This document shows, one piece after another, positions 1 to 7,573 of a DNA stretch of 25,057 nucleotides. Each line of letters opens with the position of its first letter. Positions within the stretch are counted from its first letter, which is position 1. The notes beneath the pieces are model-generated. The model ran no database searches. It worked only from the letters and a program-made list of their open reading frames with translations, and was not told the DNA's origin. The position numbers were made by a program, and so were the translations under genes. Origin of the DNA: an uncultured Porphyromonas sp. Its GTDB lineage: Bacteria > Bacteroidota > Bacteroidia > Bacteroidales > Porphyromonadaceae. Where the stretch lies: the NCBI GenBank assembly GCA_900538385.1, contig UWSO01000030.1, positions 1 through 25,057 of the forward strand, written 5' to 3'.

Positions 1-379
1 GAATTTCCCGATTTCCTCCACCTTCAGATTTCTGCCATAGAGACGTAGATGCACTCGTCCGCTATAATGCGTCAGCCGTAGCGGGTTCTCTCATTTAGCC
101 AATTCTATTATGCTTGTTGTGTAACTCTGATAGATGTATTTTGGTAAATAAAGAGAGGGAGTCCCCGTGGTGGGGCTCCCTCTCGTCGCTTCTGTTCAAT
201 TTACAACTAAAACTAATCACAAAACAGTCTTGCCACACGGTGCCTTATGGGCTCTCCGTGTATGGAGCGTGTACGGTACTCACGTATGGTCACGCTTCGC
301 AAGATGCTACAGTAACGTGTAGCCCGTTTGTAGGTACTTATTGAAAGGTTAAGTAGATAGGTCTAAGTATACTATGGGG
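1..379. other. Non-coding left edge of the window
   Basis: I see no convincing gene here. The short plus-strand reading frame at 114-344 runs straight through a terminator-like hairpin and looks like chance. The first 19 bases (GAATTTCCCGATTTCCTCC) use the same GGAA/TTCC vocabulary as the dyad arrays at 2217-2366 and 7574-7680 and may be the cut end of another array. Positions 185-379 lie between the DUF4252 stop codon and the terminator hairpin, so they are probably the 3' untranslated part of that transcript. Confidence 0.5.
153..184 (-). terminator. Rho-independent terminator of the sigma/DUF4252 operon
   Basis: GAGAGGGAG (153-161) pairs with CTCCCTCTC (176-184), and CCCC (163-166) with GGGG (172-175), leaving T162 bulged and a five-base loop. 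Read on the minus strand the stem is followed by TTTATTTACC, which suits an intrinsic terminator in that direction. The distance to the DUF4252 stop codon is about 195 bases, which is long but has no other gene in it. Confidence 0.7.
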
Positions 380-913
380 TTACTTCTTGCGCCTGCGGTT
401 GTCTTGGGTGACCGCTTTCTCGAGCTCGCGGCGGGAGAAGCTCCCCGAGAAGTTGATCACCGTGTACTCATCATCGCCAGAGACGATCATGTATAGTTCG
501 GTAGCGTTGTCTCCTTGTAGCTGTCCGATCAAGTTGACGACCCCGTTGCCGTCCTTGACATACATCAGCTGCTCGAGATCTGAGTGACGTAGCTCTATGA
601 TAGGGGCAAAAGTGCGGCGTATCTCTTGTATCGCCTTGCGGTCGGAGGAGGTATAGATATGTATCGATGTGATACCGTCCATGATACCCGCCATAGCATC
701 CGTACCATCTATCTTGAGACTCGCCCTAGGAACGCTCTGGAGCATTGCGGGAGAGATGTATACGACATCCACGTTTTTGATCTCCATAAGCCTGGACGTA
801 TTGATACGCGTACGGGCAGAGCCGCGCTGCGCCACTGCGGGTAGCTCCATCAGGAGCAGCATCGATAGGATGATGATACTCAGGCGTGAGAGATGAGTAA
901 TGTATGCTTTCAT
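380..913 (-). CDS. DUF4252 domain-containing secreted protein
   Basis: This 177-residue protein resembles the Bacteroidetes DUF4252 family. The family has no established biochemical role and is often encoded next to ECF sigma factor genes. I chose the ATG at 913 because it begins a clean signal peptide: MKAY, a hydrophobic stretch at about residues 9-23, then AVA-Q near 26-29. The longer frame back to 1009 would put 32 polar residues before the signal and overlap the end of the preceding gene. The mature part alternates short beta-strand-like and charged segments and ends in a basic tail (NRRRKK). It lies 74 bases behind the membrane protein gene at 988-1512 and 640 bases behind the sigma factor, all on the same strand, so it is probably the last gene of a three-gene operon and an exported output or partner of that system. 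Family assignment is fairly secure; function is unknown. Confidence 0.75.
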   Translation of the reverse strand: MKAYITHLSRLSIIILSMLLLMELPAVAQRGSARTRINTSRLMEIKNVDVVYISPAMLQSVPRASLKIDGTDAMAGIMDGITSIHIYTSSDRKAIQEIRRTFAPIIELRHSDLEQLMYVKDGNGVVNLIGQLQGDNATELYMIVSGDDEYTVINFSGSFSRRELEKAVTQDNRRRKK

Positions 914-987
914 AATCTGTGTGTCTGTATCAGAGGTTCTATATATAAGTCGTTTGAGAGGACGGATTGTTGCAGTCATAGATGAAC

Positions 988-1512
988 TCAATTTCCCGTC
1001 AGGGTCCACCCACCCTCTGAGACAAAGGGAATCTTCTCCATCGAGCTCTGGTAAGAGTCTTGCAAGCGACCGAAGATTTGGTCTATCTCCTCGTTTTGTT
1101 CAGAGCAGAGCTGCATACAGTCACCCAGTTTCGTAAAAGCTGCGAGCGTATACTCATTGACCTGCTCCTGTGGTATGGGCTGACCATTGAGAAGGGATAG
1201 CTCCGCCTGCCGGCTGTTGCGTCCCCACTGAAAGACGGAGACTCCTACGCCGCCCACAATCAGCACGGCAGCCGCAGCTGCATACTTACGCACCCATACC
1301 TTCCAGCGAGGGGTGGGCGCTGGCGTTGCACTCTTCGTTTGTGAGGCAGCACGCTGCAGTGTAGCCTCTAGGAGCATACGATCGGCATAGTATGGCGATC
1401 CTGGCTCCTCCTGAAGGAGTGCTAGGTAGAGGACAAACTCTTCGTCGGGTGTAGATAATCCGTCGTAGTAACGCTCTAGTAGCTGCTCTATGTCGTGTGA
1501 TGAATGTATCAT
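988..1512 (-). CDS. Putative anti-sigma-like single-pass membrane protein
   Basis: The 174-residue product has a cytoplasmic-looking N-terminus with LLERYYDGLSTPDEE at about 11-25. This resembles the start of many Bacteroidetes anti-sigma/FecR-type proteins, in which a Y-x-D-G-x-S/T...E-E pattern recurs. One transmembrane segment follows at about 77-94 (alanine, valine and glycine rich, flanked by basic residues), then about 80 residues that would be periplasmic, with two cysteines (C132, C136). It starts 41 bases after the sigma factor gene, which is the usual place for a cognate anti-sigma factor. I infer that it holds the sigma factor inactive at the membrane until an envelope signal arrives. 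No zinc-binding HxxxCxxC motif is visible, so it is not a ZAS-type anti-sigma factor. The membrane topology is clear; the regulatory role is by context. Confidence 0.65.
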   Translation of the reverse strand: MIHSSHDIEQLLERYYDGLSTPDEEFVLYLALLQEEPGSPYYADRMLLEATLQRAASQTKSATPAPTPRWKVWVRKYAAAAAVLIVGGVGVSVFQWGRNSRQAELSLLNGQPIPQEQVNEYTLAAFTKLGDCMQLCSEQNEEIDQIFGRLQDSYQSSMEKIPFVSEGGWTLTGN

Positions 1513-1553
1513 AGTGGCTTCTGTATTCTATATATGATAATAAGGTATGCGGA

Positions 1554-2069
1554 TCACTCCTTCATATCTGCAAAAAGCTTTCTCGCCTCCTTGCGCAGTC
1601 GTGAGATCATCGATCGGACGGTCACCTCTTGAAGTCCCATACGCTGGGCGGTCTCATCATTGGTGAGCATCATCTCCTGTCTCAGTCTCCACACTTCTTG
1701 TTGCTGCTCGGGGAGGGTAGCGACCCAGTCGTTGATGCGAGCGAGCTGCTCCTGGGCTATGAGCTCCTCCTGCGGGGTCGTCGTGACCAGCGGCATCTCT
1801 AGCTCCGTAGGCTCCTCCGCATTGCGCAGGCGCTGTGCAGGCGCACGGAGTGTGTCGATGCATTTGTTGCGAGCGATGCGGATGGCGTAAGCTTTCGGTG
1901 AGGCGATCTCGTCTAGATGTGCGCGCTGCTCCCAGAGCTTGATGAGCACATCTTGAGTCACATCCTCAGCCTCCATCTCGTTGGATAGAAGAGCCATACA
2001 GACCTGTAGGATCGTCGGCCGTAGGGGGACGTAGGTCTGTATGAAAGTGGCTCCATCCATTGTAATCAC
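1554..2069 (-). CDS. ECF-type RNA polymerase sigma factor (sigma-70 family)
   Basis: This 171-residue protein has the two-domain layout of extracytoplasmic-function sigma factors. Region 2 includes EAEDVTQDVLIKLW at about 33-46, the conserved core-polymerase-binding segment, followed by YAIRIARNKCIDTLR at 61-75, the region that contacts the -10 element. A variable linker comes next. Region 4 runs from LPEQQQEVWRLR (119-130) through a helix-turn-helix at about 137-163 (NDETAQRMGLQEVTVRSMISRLRK) split across two helices. Length is normal for the group. ATGs at 2069 and 2060 both fit; the second (MDGATF) is possible. It heads the minus-strand cassette with the membrane protein and DUF4252 gene, and such factors commonly regulate their own operon. 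I could not find a clear TAnnTTTG octamer upstream on the minus strand, consistent with (but not proof of) an alternative promoter. Confidence 0.9.
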   Translation of the reverse strand: MITMDGATFIQTYVPLRPTILQVCMALLSNEMEAEDVTQDVLIKLWEQRAHLDEIASPKAYAIRIARNKCIDTLRAPAQRLRNAEEPTELEMPLVTTTPQEELIAQEQLARINDWVATLPEQQQEVWRLRQEMMLTNDETAQRMGLQEVTVRSMISRLRKEARKLFADMKE

Positions 2070-2216
2070 TGTAAACTAAAAACTAACTCAATGTATAACT
2101 AAAACTACGCTCGGACCAACGGGCCAGAAGAGCGTCGTACACCATTAAGACGAGTGAGTCGCCGAAATGTTGCAGCGAATAGTTGCTAGGATTACTGGCT
2201 CTCACAAATCTCTACT

Positions 2217-2366
2217 GAGGAAATCCGAAAATTCCTCCGGAGGAATTTCGAATTTCCCAGCGAGGAATGGGAAAATTCTTCGGACGTATCATTTGATTCT
2301 TCGGACGTATCATTTGATTCCTCCGAAGTATCGTTTGATTCTTCCGAGGAAATTATTTTTCCCTCC
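2217..2366. repeat. Tandem array of seven 21-22 bp dyad units
   Basis: Seven contiguous units tile this segment exactly: 2217-2238, 2239-2260, 2261-2282 (22 bp each) and 2283-2303, 2304-2324, 2325-2345, 2346-2366 (21 bp each). Most read roughly GAGGAA, six to eight variable bases, then ATTCCTCC, so units carry an imperfect dyad. Units 4 and 5 differ only at their 3' ends, and unit 6 is a close relative of them. A perfect 20-bp palindrome, AAATTCCTCCGGAGGAATTT (2229-2248), straddles the first junction. The array lies in the 421-bp gap between the divergent sigma cassette and the small membrane protein gene, about 85 bp before the latter's promoter octamer. A degenerate eighth unit may follow at 2367-2390. 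Apart from this array and the promoter I see nothing else in 2070-2490. Confidence 0.85.
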
Positions 2367-2451
2367 CTAGGAAATCGGAAATAGATCGGAGAGAGTAGAA
2401 GTTAGAGATTGGGGGGGTGGATAGAATCTGAGTAGGTTAAATAACAATTTG

Positions 2452-2459
2452 TACATTTG
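2452..2459 (+). promoter_or_regulatory. Bacteroidetes-type -7 promoter element
   Basis: TACATTTG matches the TAnnTTTG consensus and lies 31 bases before the ATG at 2491. A weak CTG at 2428-2430, 21 bases upstream, could stand for the -33 TTG. It would drive the orphan membrane protein gene. Confidence 0.55.
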
Positions 2460-2490
2460 CGGTCAGACTGAATGAAGAAAGAAAAGTAGT

Positions 2491-2871
2491 ATGATCCCTA
2501 TGAAAAACAGATTCCGCCTAGACAGTAACTTCTCATGGTTTTGCTCCTTCATTGCCGCTTGGGTGCTGATGGTCTCTTCTCTAGGAGAAGCCTCTAGTGA
2601 GCTTCATGTGCAGATGGCAAAGAGTCTAGCACTCTCGGTTACATTCCTATTGATCGTGCTGGTCGCCTGGGTGTGTCGCAAGGTCAATCATGGAGACTAC
2701 CCAATCATAGGCGTCAAGAAGCTCCTCAAAGTCTTAGGCGCCAGCTATATACTCTCTCTGTTTAGCTTCTTATTCTGGTTAGATAGATATTGGATCTACG
2801 CCTTTGCGTTTCAGCTACTGCTTATAGTCTCTCTCTGGGTCGGAGAAGTTAGTAAGTCCCAAAAGAGCTAG
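2491..2871 (+). CDS. Small four-helix membrane protein of unknown function
   Basis: I do not recognise this 126-residue protein. It is strongly hydrophobic, with probable transmembrane segments at about 14-32, 43-62, 79-97 and 100-117. A basic loop containing CRKVNHGDYP (62-71) and KKLLK (76-80) would face the cytoplasm. No catalytic motif is evident. Starts at 2491 and 2500 are both possible; the second (MKNRFRL) gives a more usual positively charged N-terminus. It is a single-gene unit with its own promoter octamer, flanked by the dyad array on the left and by a convergent lipoprotein gene on the right, so context gives no functional hint. Coding status is supported by the promoter, the length, and the regular hydrophobic pattern, but a homology search would be needed to name it. 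Confidence 0.65.
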   Translation: MIPMKNRFRLDSNFSWFCSFIAAWVLMVSSLGEASSELHVQMAKSLALSVTFLLIVLVAWVCRKVNHGDYPIIGVKKLLKVLGASYILSLFSFLFWLDRYWIYAFAFQLLLIVSLWVGEVSKSQKS

Positions 2872-2982
2872 ACGACCTTACACTTATTGAGTTAGCCACT
2901 CATCTCATCGCATAGGCTCGATCTCACAACACCCGGAGACGTAGTAGCCAAAAGCCGGATCACAGAAAGACCACCAATAAAA

Positions 2983-3009
2983 TAGGGACGGACACAAGGT
3001 CCGCCCCTA
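2983..3009 (-). terminator. Rho-independent terminator of the receptor-lipoprotein operon
   Basis: TAGGGACGGAC (2983-2993) and GTCCGCCCCTA (2999-3009) form an 11-bp stem around a five-base loop. On the minus strand the one non-Watson-Crick position is a G-U pair and the stem is followed by TTTTATTGG. It lies 33 bases past the lipoprotein stop codon. Confidence 0.8.
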
Positions 3010-3042
3010 CTTGGTTAGTGCTTTGTGCGTCTAGAGAGACGA

Positions 3043-4386
3043 CTAGAAGGCGGTCCAGCTTTGTAGCCAGTTGCCCTTGCTAGCAGGGAAGGCGCCGACC
3101 TGAGCTCCTGTGAAGTCGGCTGGAGTGCCGAAAGGAGCCTTCATGCCGAAGGTAGCTGCGGAGTCTTTGTTGACCACCTCGATGATGCCTGTGGTAGGCT
3201 TGGCGGAGCCATTCTTGATCTCAAAGGCAGCGTCAAAGCCGTGGAAGGAGCTACCCTCGATCTTGCTATGCTCCATCTTGTCGGCATCGGGGTCGAGGAC
3301 GAAGCCCTTAGGATAACCGGTTAGGATGCAGTCCTTGAGCGTGATCTGACCACCACGACGTACACGAGCTGCGTACTTGTAAGCATCGCCCTGGAAGTTG
3401 TTGTGGACGTTGGCTACACGGGTAGATGCACCGATGATAGAAACGTTGGTCAGTGTGGGGTGTGTCTTAGGTATGAGCGAGAAGGTCTCGTCCTGAGCCT
3501 TAGCATTGTTGTCTAGCTCGATACCGTTGCTGTCGGACTTACCCTTGCTGTCGGAGTGTGTCGAGGCGGGGTTGGCAATAGCGACACCGTAAGTGATGCT
3601 GCCGGTGAAGCCGTTGTCAAAGTCAAAGTTGTCATCGTCGCAAGCGTAGGAAACGAGGTGGGTAGCATTGACGCAACCACCGAAGAACTCGAAGCTGTCG
3701 TCTAGACCCCAGCTGACCTGGATATGGTCTAGCGTGGTGCCACGACCTACGCCGCCGCAGGTGAGACCGTTGATCTCGTTGCTGTCGCCTAGGATGAAGC
3801 CAGCGTACTCGATGCGTACGTAGCGCAGTACACCGCTATTGTCCTCGTCATTGTCGCCACCGTAGCGATACTCTTCGACACCTTGGTTGAGGCCTTCGAT
3901 GAACTGAGCGTCGGTCGGTGTATTGACCTTAGCCTTACCCAGTATGATGACACCACCGAAGTCTCCAGGAGCGGGACGACCAGCGTTGTTGTCGACTGCC
4001 TTGGAGGAGGTGAAGACGATAGGCTTCTGGGCGGTACCCTCGACCATGATCTTAGCGCCGCGGGTTATGACGAGTACGCCCGTAGCTCCTGATGGTGTGG
4101 GCTCCTCGATGATGGTGGTACCAGCGTCGATGGTGAGCGTCTCATTAGCTGGTACGGTGACGATGCCCTTGAGCGCGTAGACCTTGTCGGCTGTCCAGTG
4201 ATTATTCTTGCCATTGATGCGTCCCTCGACGATTACGAGTTCCTTGCCACCGATGGTGCGGCCAGTGACTTTGTTGTTGTCGCCACCACCATTAGGCTCA
4301 TTGCCAGTTTCGTCGCATGAGGTAAGTAGTGCTAGGCTCATGAGGGTAGCCATCACGAGGCTTAGTAAACGGATTGTCTTGTTCAT
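3043..4386 (-). CDS. Outer-membrane lipoprotein, beta-helix-like, paired with TonB-dependent receptor
   Basis: The 447-residue product begins with a lipoprotein signal peptide ending in the lipobox LTSC with Cys24 as the lipidation site. Acidic residues (DE) follow directly, as in many Bacteroidetes lipoproteins sent to the cell surface. A glycine- and asparagine-rich spacer (about 28-38) leads to a repetitive beta-rich body: NETLTIDAGTTIIEE at 81-95, GDFGGVIILGKAKVN at 141-155, and later rungs that suggest a right-handed beta-helix. Acidic stretches at about 177-182 (GDNDED) and 249-258 (CDDDNFDFDN) could bind metal ions. I recall similar GGVIILGKA proteins encoded beside TonB-dependent receptors in Bacteroidetes, but no firm function. 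It starts 42 bases after the receptor stop codon, so the two are probably co-transcribed and act as a surface capture protein and its channel. The substrate cannot be read from sequence. Confidence 0.75.
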   Translation of the reverse strand: MNKTIRLLSLVMATLMSLALLTSCDETGNEPNGGGDNNKVTGRTIGGKELVIVEGRINGKNNHWTADKVYALKGIVTVPANETLTIDAGTTIIEEPTPSGATGVLVITRGAKIMVEGTAQKPIVFTSSKAVDNNAGRPAPGDFGGVIILGKAKVNTPTDAQFIEGLNQGVEEYRYGGDNDEDNSGVLRYVRIEYAGFILGDSNEINGLTCGGVGRGTTLDHIQVSWGLDDSFEFFGGCVNATHLVSYACDDDNFDFDNGFTGSITYGVAIANPASTHSDSKGKSDSNGIELDNNAKAQDETFSLIPKTHPTLTNVSIIGASTRVANVHNNFQGDAYKYAARVRRGGQITLKDCILTGYPKGFVLDPDADKMEHSKIEGSSFHGFDAAFEIKNGSAKPTTGIIEVVNKDSAATFGMKAPFGTPADFTGAQVGAFPASKGNWLQSWTAF

Positions 4387-4428
4387 GATATTATGATAGA
4401 TAGTTGAAGTGTTAGTATCTCTGATTCT

Positions 4429-7425
4429 TTAGAAAGTCCAGCTGACGGAGGCACTCAGCGAGATGCCGTCGCGGTACTGGTAGACGATGTTGTCGTGTCC
4501 TGGGTCGTAGTCGCTAGAGGTGCCATGTCGCATGGTGTCTAGGATCTGATTATTGTCAGCGGCACGCTCGAAGTCGTCCACATGGTTGGTGTAGATGATA
4601 TGCTTAGAGTTGAGCAGGTTGGAGCCATTGACCTTGATGGTCACGCCATACTTGGGGAAGGTGTAGGAGAGCTGTGCGTCCAGCTGACTGAAGGGAGCCT
4701 CGTACTCCTGCTCGTAGGCTTGGTTCGTGTTGAGGACGAGCTTGCGTCCGGAGCGGTTCATAGTGAGGTTGGCTCCAAAAGTCTCGCTCTCGTAGGAGAG
4801 ACCCACATTGTACATATAGGGCACCTGACTGTACATCGGTCGGCGCTGTGTGACAGGGACCCAGCGCAGGATGCCGCTCTCGTCGGCACGTGAGACCATA
4901 CCAGTAACGATGCTCTGTGTGAAGGTCGCATTGGCGTTGAGGTAGAGATGCTCGAGCCATGAGCCTAGGGGGATGAAGCCGAAGTTCTTGCGAAGCTCTA
5001 GCTCGACGCCGTAGCTGTGCGCTTTGTTGCTATTCATCAGCATGTAGAAGCGGGCGAAGGAGGCGGTCTTCTGAGCGATGCGCTCGATAGGTTTGTCTAG
5101 GTAACGGTAGAAGCCACCGATGGAGATCACCTCGCCAGCGCCGGGGTACCACTCGACACGGAGGTCAGCACCGTCCACAGTCGTCGAGATGACGCTCTGG
5201 TTGAAGATCTCTCCGCCGAGGAAGGGATCGTAAAAGCGGTAAGCTGTGCGCTCCATAAACTGCGGGCGCACCGTGTTGCGGCTGTAGCTCAGTCGTACGT
5301 TGAGGTCTTTAATCGGTGTGATCGTGAGATTGATCGATGGCATGATGGCCACGGGCTTCTCTTTACGATCTTGCTCGACGATGTTTAGCTCGCCCATCGA
5401 CATGGAGGGGTTGCTCAGCTCTTGGTAGAGGTAGTGCTCGACGCGCAGACCCCAGACGAGACGTAGTAGTTCGCTGTATCGGTCGTCAAGCATGGCGTAG
5501 ACTGCATTCTGGATAACCCGCCCGTGGTACATACGCCCGTCACCTTGGAGTCGCTTGAGATCCCAGGCGAAGCCACCGTCGCGCATGTTCTCCTGCTTGA
5601 TGAGGTCAGCAATCGTGCTGGCGGTGAAGTCAAAGCCTCGTGTGTTGAAGAGGTGCATTGAGAGCTCCCAAAACTCAAAGCGGTTCTCCTTGAAGGCGCC
5701 ATCGTACCCTGCCTTGAACTTGTGCGTCCAGTCATTGCCAAAGAGGTCGAAAGGTAGCTCCACATTGACCTGTCCGTTGAAGTCTCGCTCATGGTTGAGG
5801 TACCAAGCGCGGGTCAGTGGGAAGAGCGACCCTGACTGCACGCCCACCTGATTGTAGAAGTGACGCGCTCCAGTCTCGTCTAGTCGGCTCACCTGCTGTG
5901 TAAAGGCGGCATCCTTCTGATTGCGCTGTACGTAGGTGTGTGCCAGCGCCCAGTCGAGACGAAGTGACTCGCCCAGCTGATGCTTGCCGCTGAGCTTGTT
6001 TTGCAAGAGGTCTTGGAAGGTCGGGTAGTTGACCTGCTGTCGGTAAGGATTGCTCTCGGGGTTGGGGTCTTCGTCACTCAGACCGGTTAGCTCTGAGAGA
6101 TCGTTGTCATACTTATGAGTATAGGTGTTGCGCAGGCTGAGGCGATTAGTGCCCCGCTGCCAACCGATGTTGAGGACGCCCGCAAGGGTCGTGTTGTACT
6201 TGTAGTTGGCCCCGCTATTGCGTATGCCGGTATCGACAAAGCTCTCCTGTACCTTATTATATTGCTTGGCATTCATCCACTCGCCACGCTCTATATGGTC
6301 GATGATGGTCTGCTGCTGCGTGTTGCGATAGGTTAGTGAGGCGATCAGCCCGAGCCGATGATTGCCGCTCTTATTGAGATCCCAGCTCTTGCCGAGAGAG
6401 ACTTGGTAGTTTTGCGCGAGCGGTGTCTTGCCCTCGTGGATGGTAAAGTTGTCGGTGGTCAGTCGCTTGCTCTGCTCGAAGAGCTCAGGAACGGGATTGT
6501 ACGGGTCGAAAGGTATCTCGTGGAGACCCTTAGGGAGGGCGCGCCGACCGTCGTCATAGCCGAGCCAGTCCCACTTCCCTCTGATGCGATATTTCTGCGT
6601 CTGGAAGGTGCTGAGCGAGTTGTAGCCAGTGCCAGCGCTGATGGAGATAAAGTCCTTCGTCGGTATGTCTCTCGTGGTGATCTGTATGAGACCGCCTGAG
6701 AAGTTGCCACTGACGTCTGGTGTAGCGGTCTTGAGGACCGTCACATTGTCTATGAGCGAGGTAGGGATCAGGTCAAAGCCGAACGCCTTGGCGTTGCTCT
6801 CCGTACTAGGTAGCGGGATGCCGTCGAGCGAAGCTTCGTTCCAGCGCTCGCCCATACCACGCACCGCAACATACTTATTGCTCATGGTGGTGACGCCCGT
6901 AACACGCTTGAGCGCCTCGCCGAGGTTCTTGTCGGCCGTCTTACCGATCATCTCGCTCGATACGACCGTGGAGAGTTGAGGCATACTTTGTTGTATCTTC
7001 ATCGCACCCGCCGTGTTGCTCGTTTTGTAGGAGCCGGTCACGACGACGGTGCCGAGGACATTGTCCGCTATGGCGAGATCTACTGAGAGACTGGTCTCTT
7101 TGCCAGCGGTAATGTGTACCTCCTGGATCTGCTTAGTCTCATAGCCCACGTACGCGATCTCTACGGTATAGGTGCCAGGTGCGAGCTGTAGGGAGTAGTT
7201 GCCATCGAAGTCCGTAACCTGTCCGCCGCCCGTCTCGATGATGCGCACGGTGGCTCCGATGAGCCCCTCGCCGTGCTCGTCAACGATGCGCCCCGTGAGG
7301 GTGCCTAGTCGTAGGTCAGCCTCGCTGTGAGGGATGGGCTGGCCGTGTGGTTGAGCCATCAGCGTAGTGCCAGCGGTGAAGAGTGTCAAAAGGGCGAGTG
7401 TGTAGAAAAGCGCCTTGTATAGCAT
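4429..7425 (-). CDS. TonB-dependent outer-membrane receptor with carboxypeptidase-like N-terminal domain
   Basis: This 998-residue protein imports an unknown ligand across the outer membrane using TonB energy. A signal peptide (about 1-24, ending TLMA) is followed by a carboxypeptidase regulatory-like beta-sandwich at about 41-120, with GTLTGRIVDEHGEGLIGATV (41-60) and DFDGNYSLQLAPGTY (72-86). The plug domain starts near VVVTGSYK (127-134) and includes YVAVRGMGERWNEASLDGIP (185-204) and NFSGGLIQITTRD (241-253). The rest is the beta-barrel, which ends in an aromatic residue (SVSWTF), as expected for outer-membrane insertion. It lacks the usual SusC signature context, and no SusD-like gene follows; a beta-helix lipoprotein gene sits there instead. 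A promoter octamer at 7456-7463 gives a short leader of about 25 bases. The family call is secure. Sugar, siderophore, peptide or metal transport cannot be separated from sequence alone. Confidence 0.93.
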   Translation of the reverse strand: MLYKALFYTLALLTLFTAGTTLMAQPHGQPIPHSEADLRLGTLTGRIVDEHGEGLIGATVRIIETGGGQVTDFDGNYSLQLAPGTYTVEIAYVGYETKQIQEVHITAGKETSLSVDLAIADNVLGTVVVTGSYKTSNTAGAMKIQQSMPQLSTVVSSEMIGKTADKNLGEALKRVTGVTTMSNKYVAVRGMGERWNEASLDGIPLPSTESNAKAFGFDLIPTSLIDNVTVLKTATPDVSGNFSGGLIQITTRDIPTKDFISISAGTGYNSLSTFQTQKYRIRGKWDWLGYDDGRRALPKGLHEIPFDPYNPVPELFEQSKRLTTDNFTIHEGKTPLAQNYQVSLGKSWDLNKSGNHRLGLIASLTYRNTQQQTIIDHIERGEWMNAKQYNKVQESFVDTGIRNSGANYKYNTTLAGVLNIGWQRGTNRLSLRNTYTHKYDNDLSELTGLSDEDPNPESNPYRQQVNYPTFQDLLQNKLSGKHQLGESLRLDWALAHTYVQRNQKDAAFTQQVSRLDETGARHFYNQVGVQSGSLFPLTRAWYLNHERDFNGQVNVELPFDLFGNDWTHKFKAGYDGAFKENRFEFWELSMHLFNTRGFDFTASTIADLIKQENMRDGGFAWDLKRLQGDGRMYHGRVIQNAVYAMLDDRYSELLRLVWGLRVEHYLYQELSNPSMSMGELNIVEQDRKEKPVAIMPSINLTITPIKDLNVRLSYSRNTVRPQFMERTAYRFYDPFLGGEIFNQSVISTTVDGADLRVEWYPGAGEVISIGGFYRYLDKPIERIAQKTASFARFYMLMNSNKAHSYGVELELRKNFGFIPLGSWLEHLYLNANATFTQSIVTGMVSRADESGILRWVPVTQRRPMYSQVPYMYNVGLSYESETFGANLTMNRSGRKLVLNTNQAYEQEYEAPFSQLDAQLSYTFPKYGVTIKVNGSNLLNSKHIIYTNHVDDFERAADNNQILDTMRHGTSSDYDPGHDNIVYQYRDGISLSASVSWTF

Positions 7426-7455
7426 ACGAAATGTCCTGTTTCAAATCTTACGCTG

Positions 7456-7463
7456 CAAAGGTA
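7456..7463 (-). promoter_or_regulatory. -7 promoter element of the TonB receptor operon
   Basis: The minus strand reads TACCTTTG 30 bases before the receptor start codon. No TTG is visible at the expected -33 distance, so expression may depend on an activator. Confidence 0.7.
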
Positions 7464-7573
7464 GCGTGGTGATGTTATCATACGGTTACTCGTTTGTTTC
7501 GTTTTGCTGACAAGGGGACAGCTCGCTGGCTCTCCTTAGGGAAGAAGGTCGCTACTTGACAGATGTTCCACCC

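Noticed and set aside
114..344. 76-residue plus-strand frame at the left edge
   Set aside because: It crosses the terminator hairpin at 153-184, has no promoter and no recognisable composition.
2217..2366. CRISPR array
   Set aside because: Units are contiguous without unique spacers of about 30 bp, are only 21-22 bp, and no cas gene is in the window.
2167..2370. Plus-strand frame with repeated heptapeptides (LRTYHLI type) inside the first array
   Set aside because: The peptide repeat is only the consequence of 21-bp units being seven codons. The 22-bp units break the phase, there is no promoter in front, and the segment reads as a non-coding dyad array.
4604..4960. Minus-strand frames inside the TonB receptor gene
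   Set aside because: They are out-of-frame shadows of the 998-residue receptor frame, which has full family motifs.
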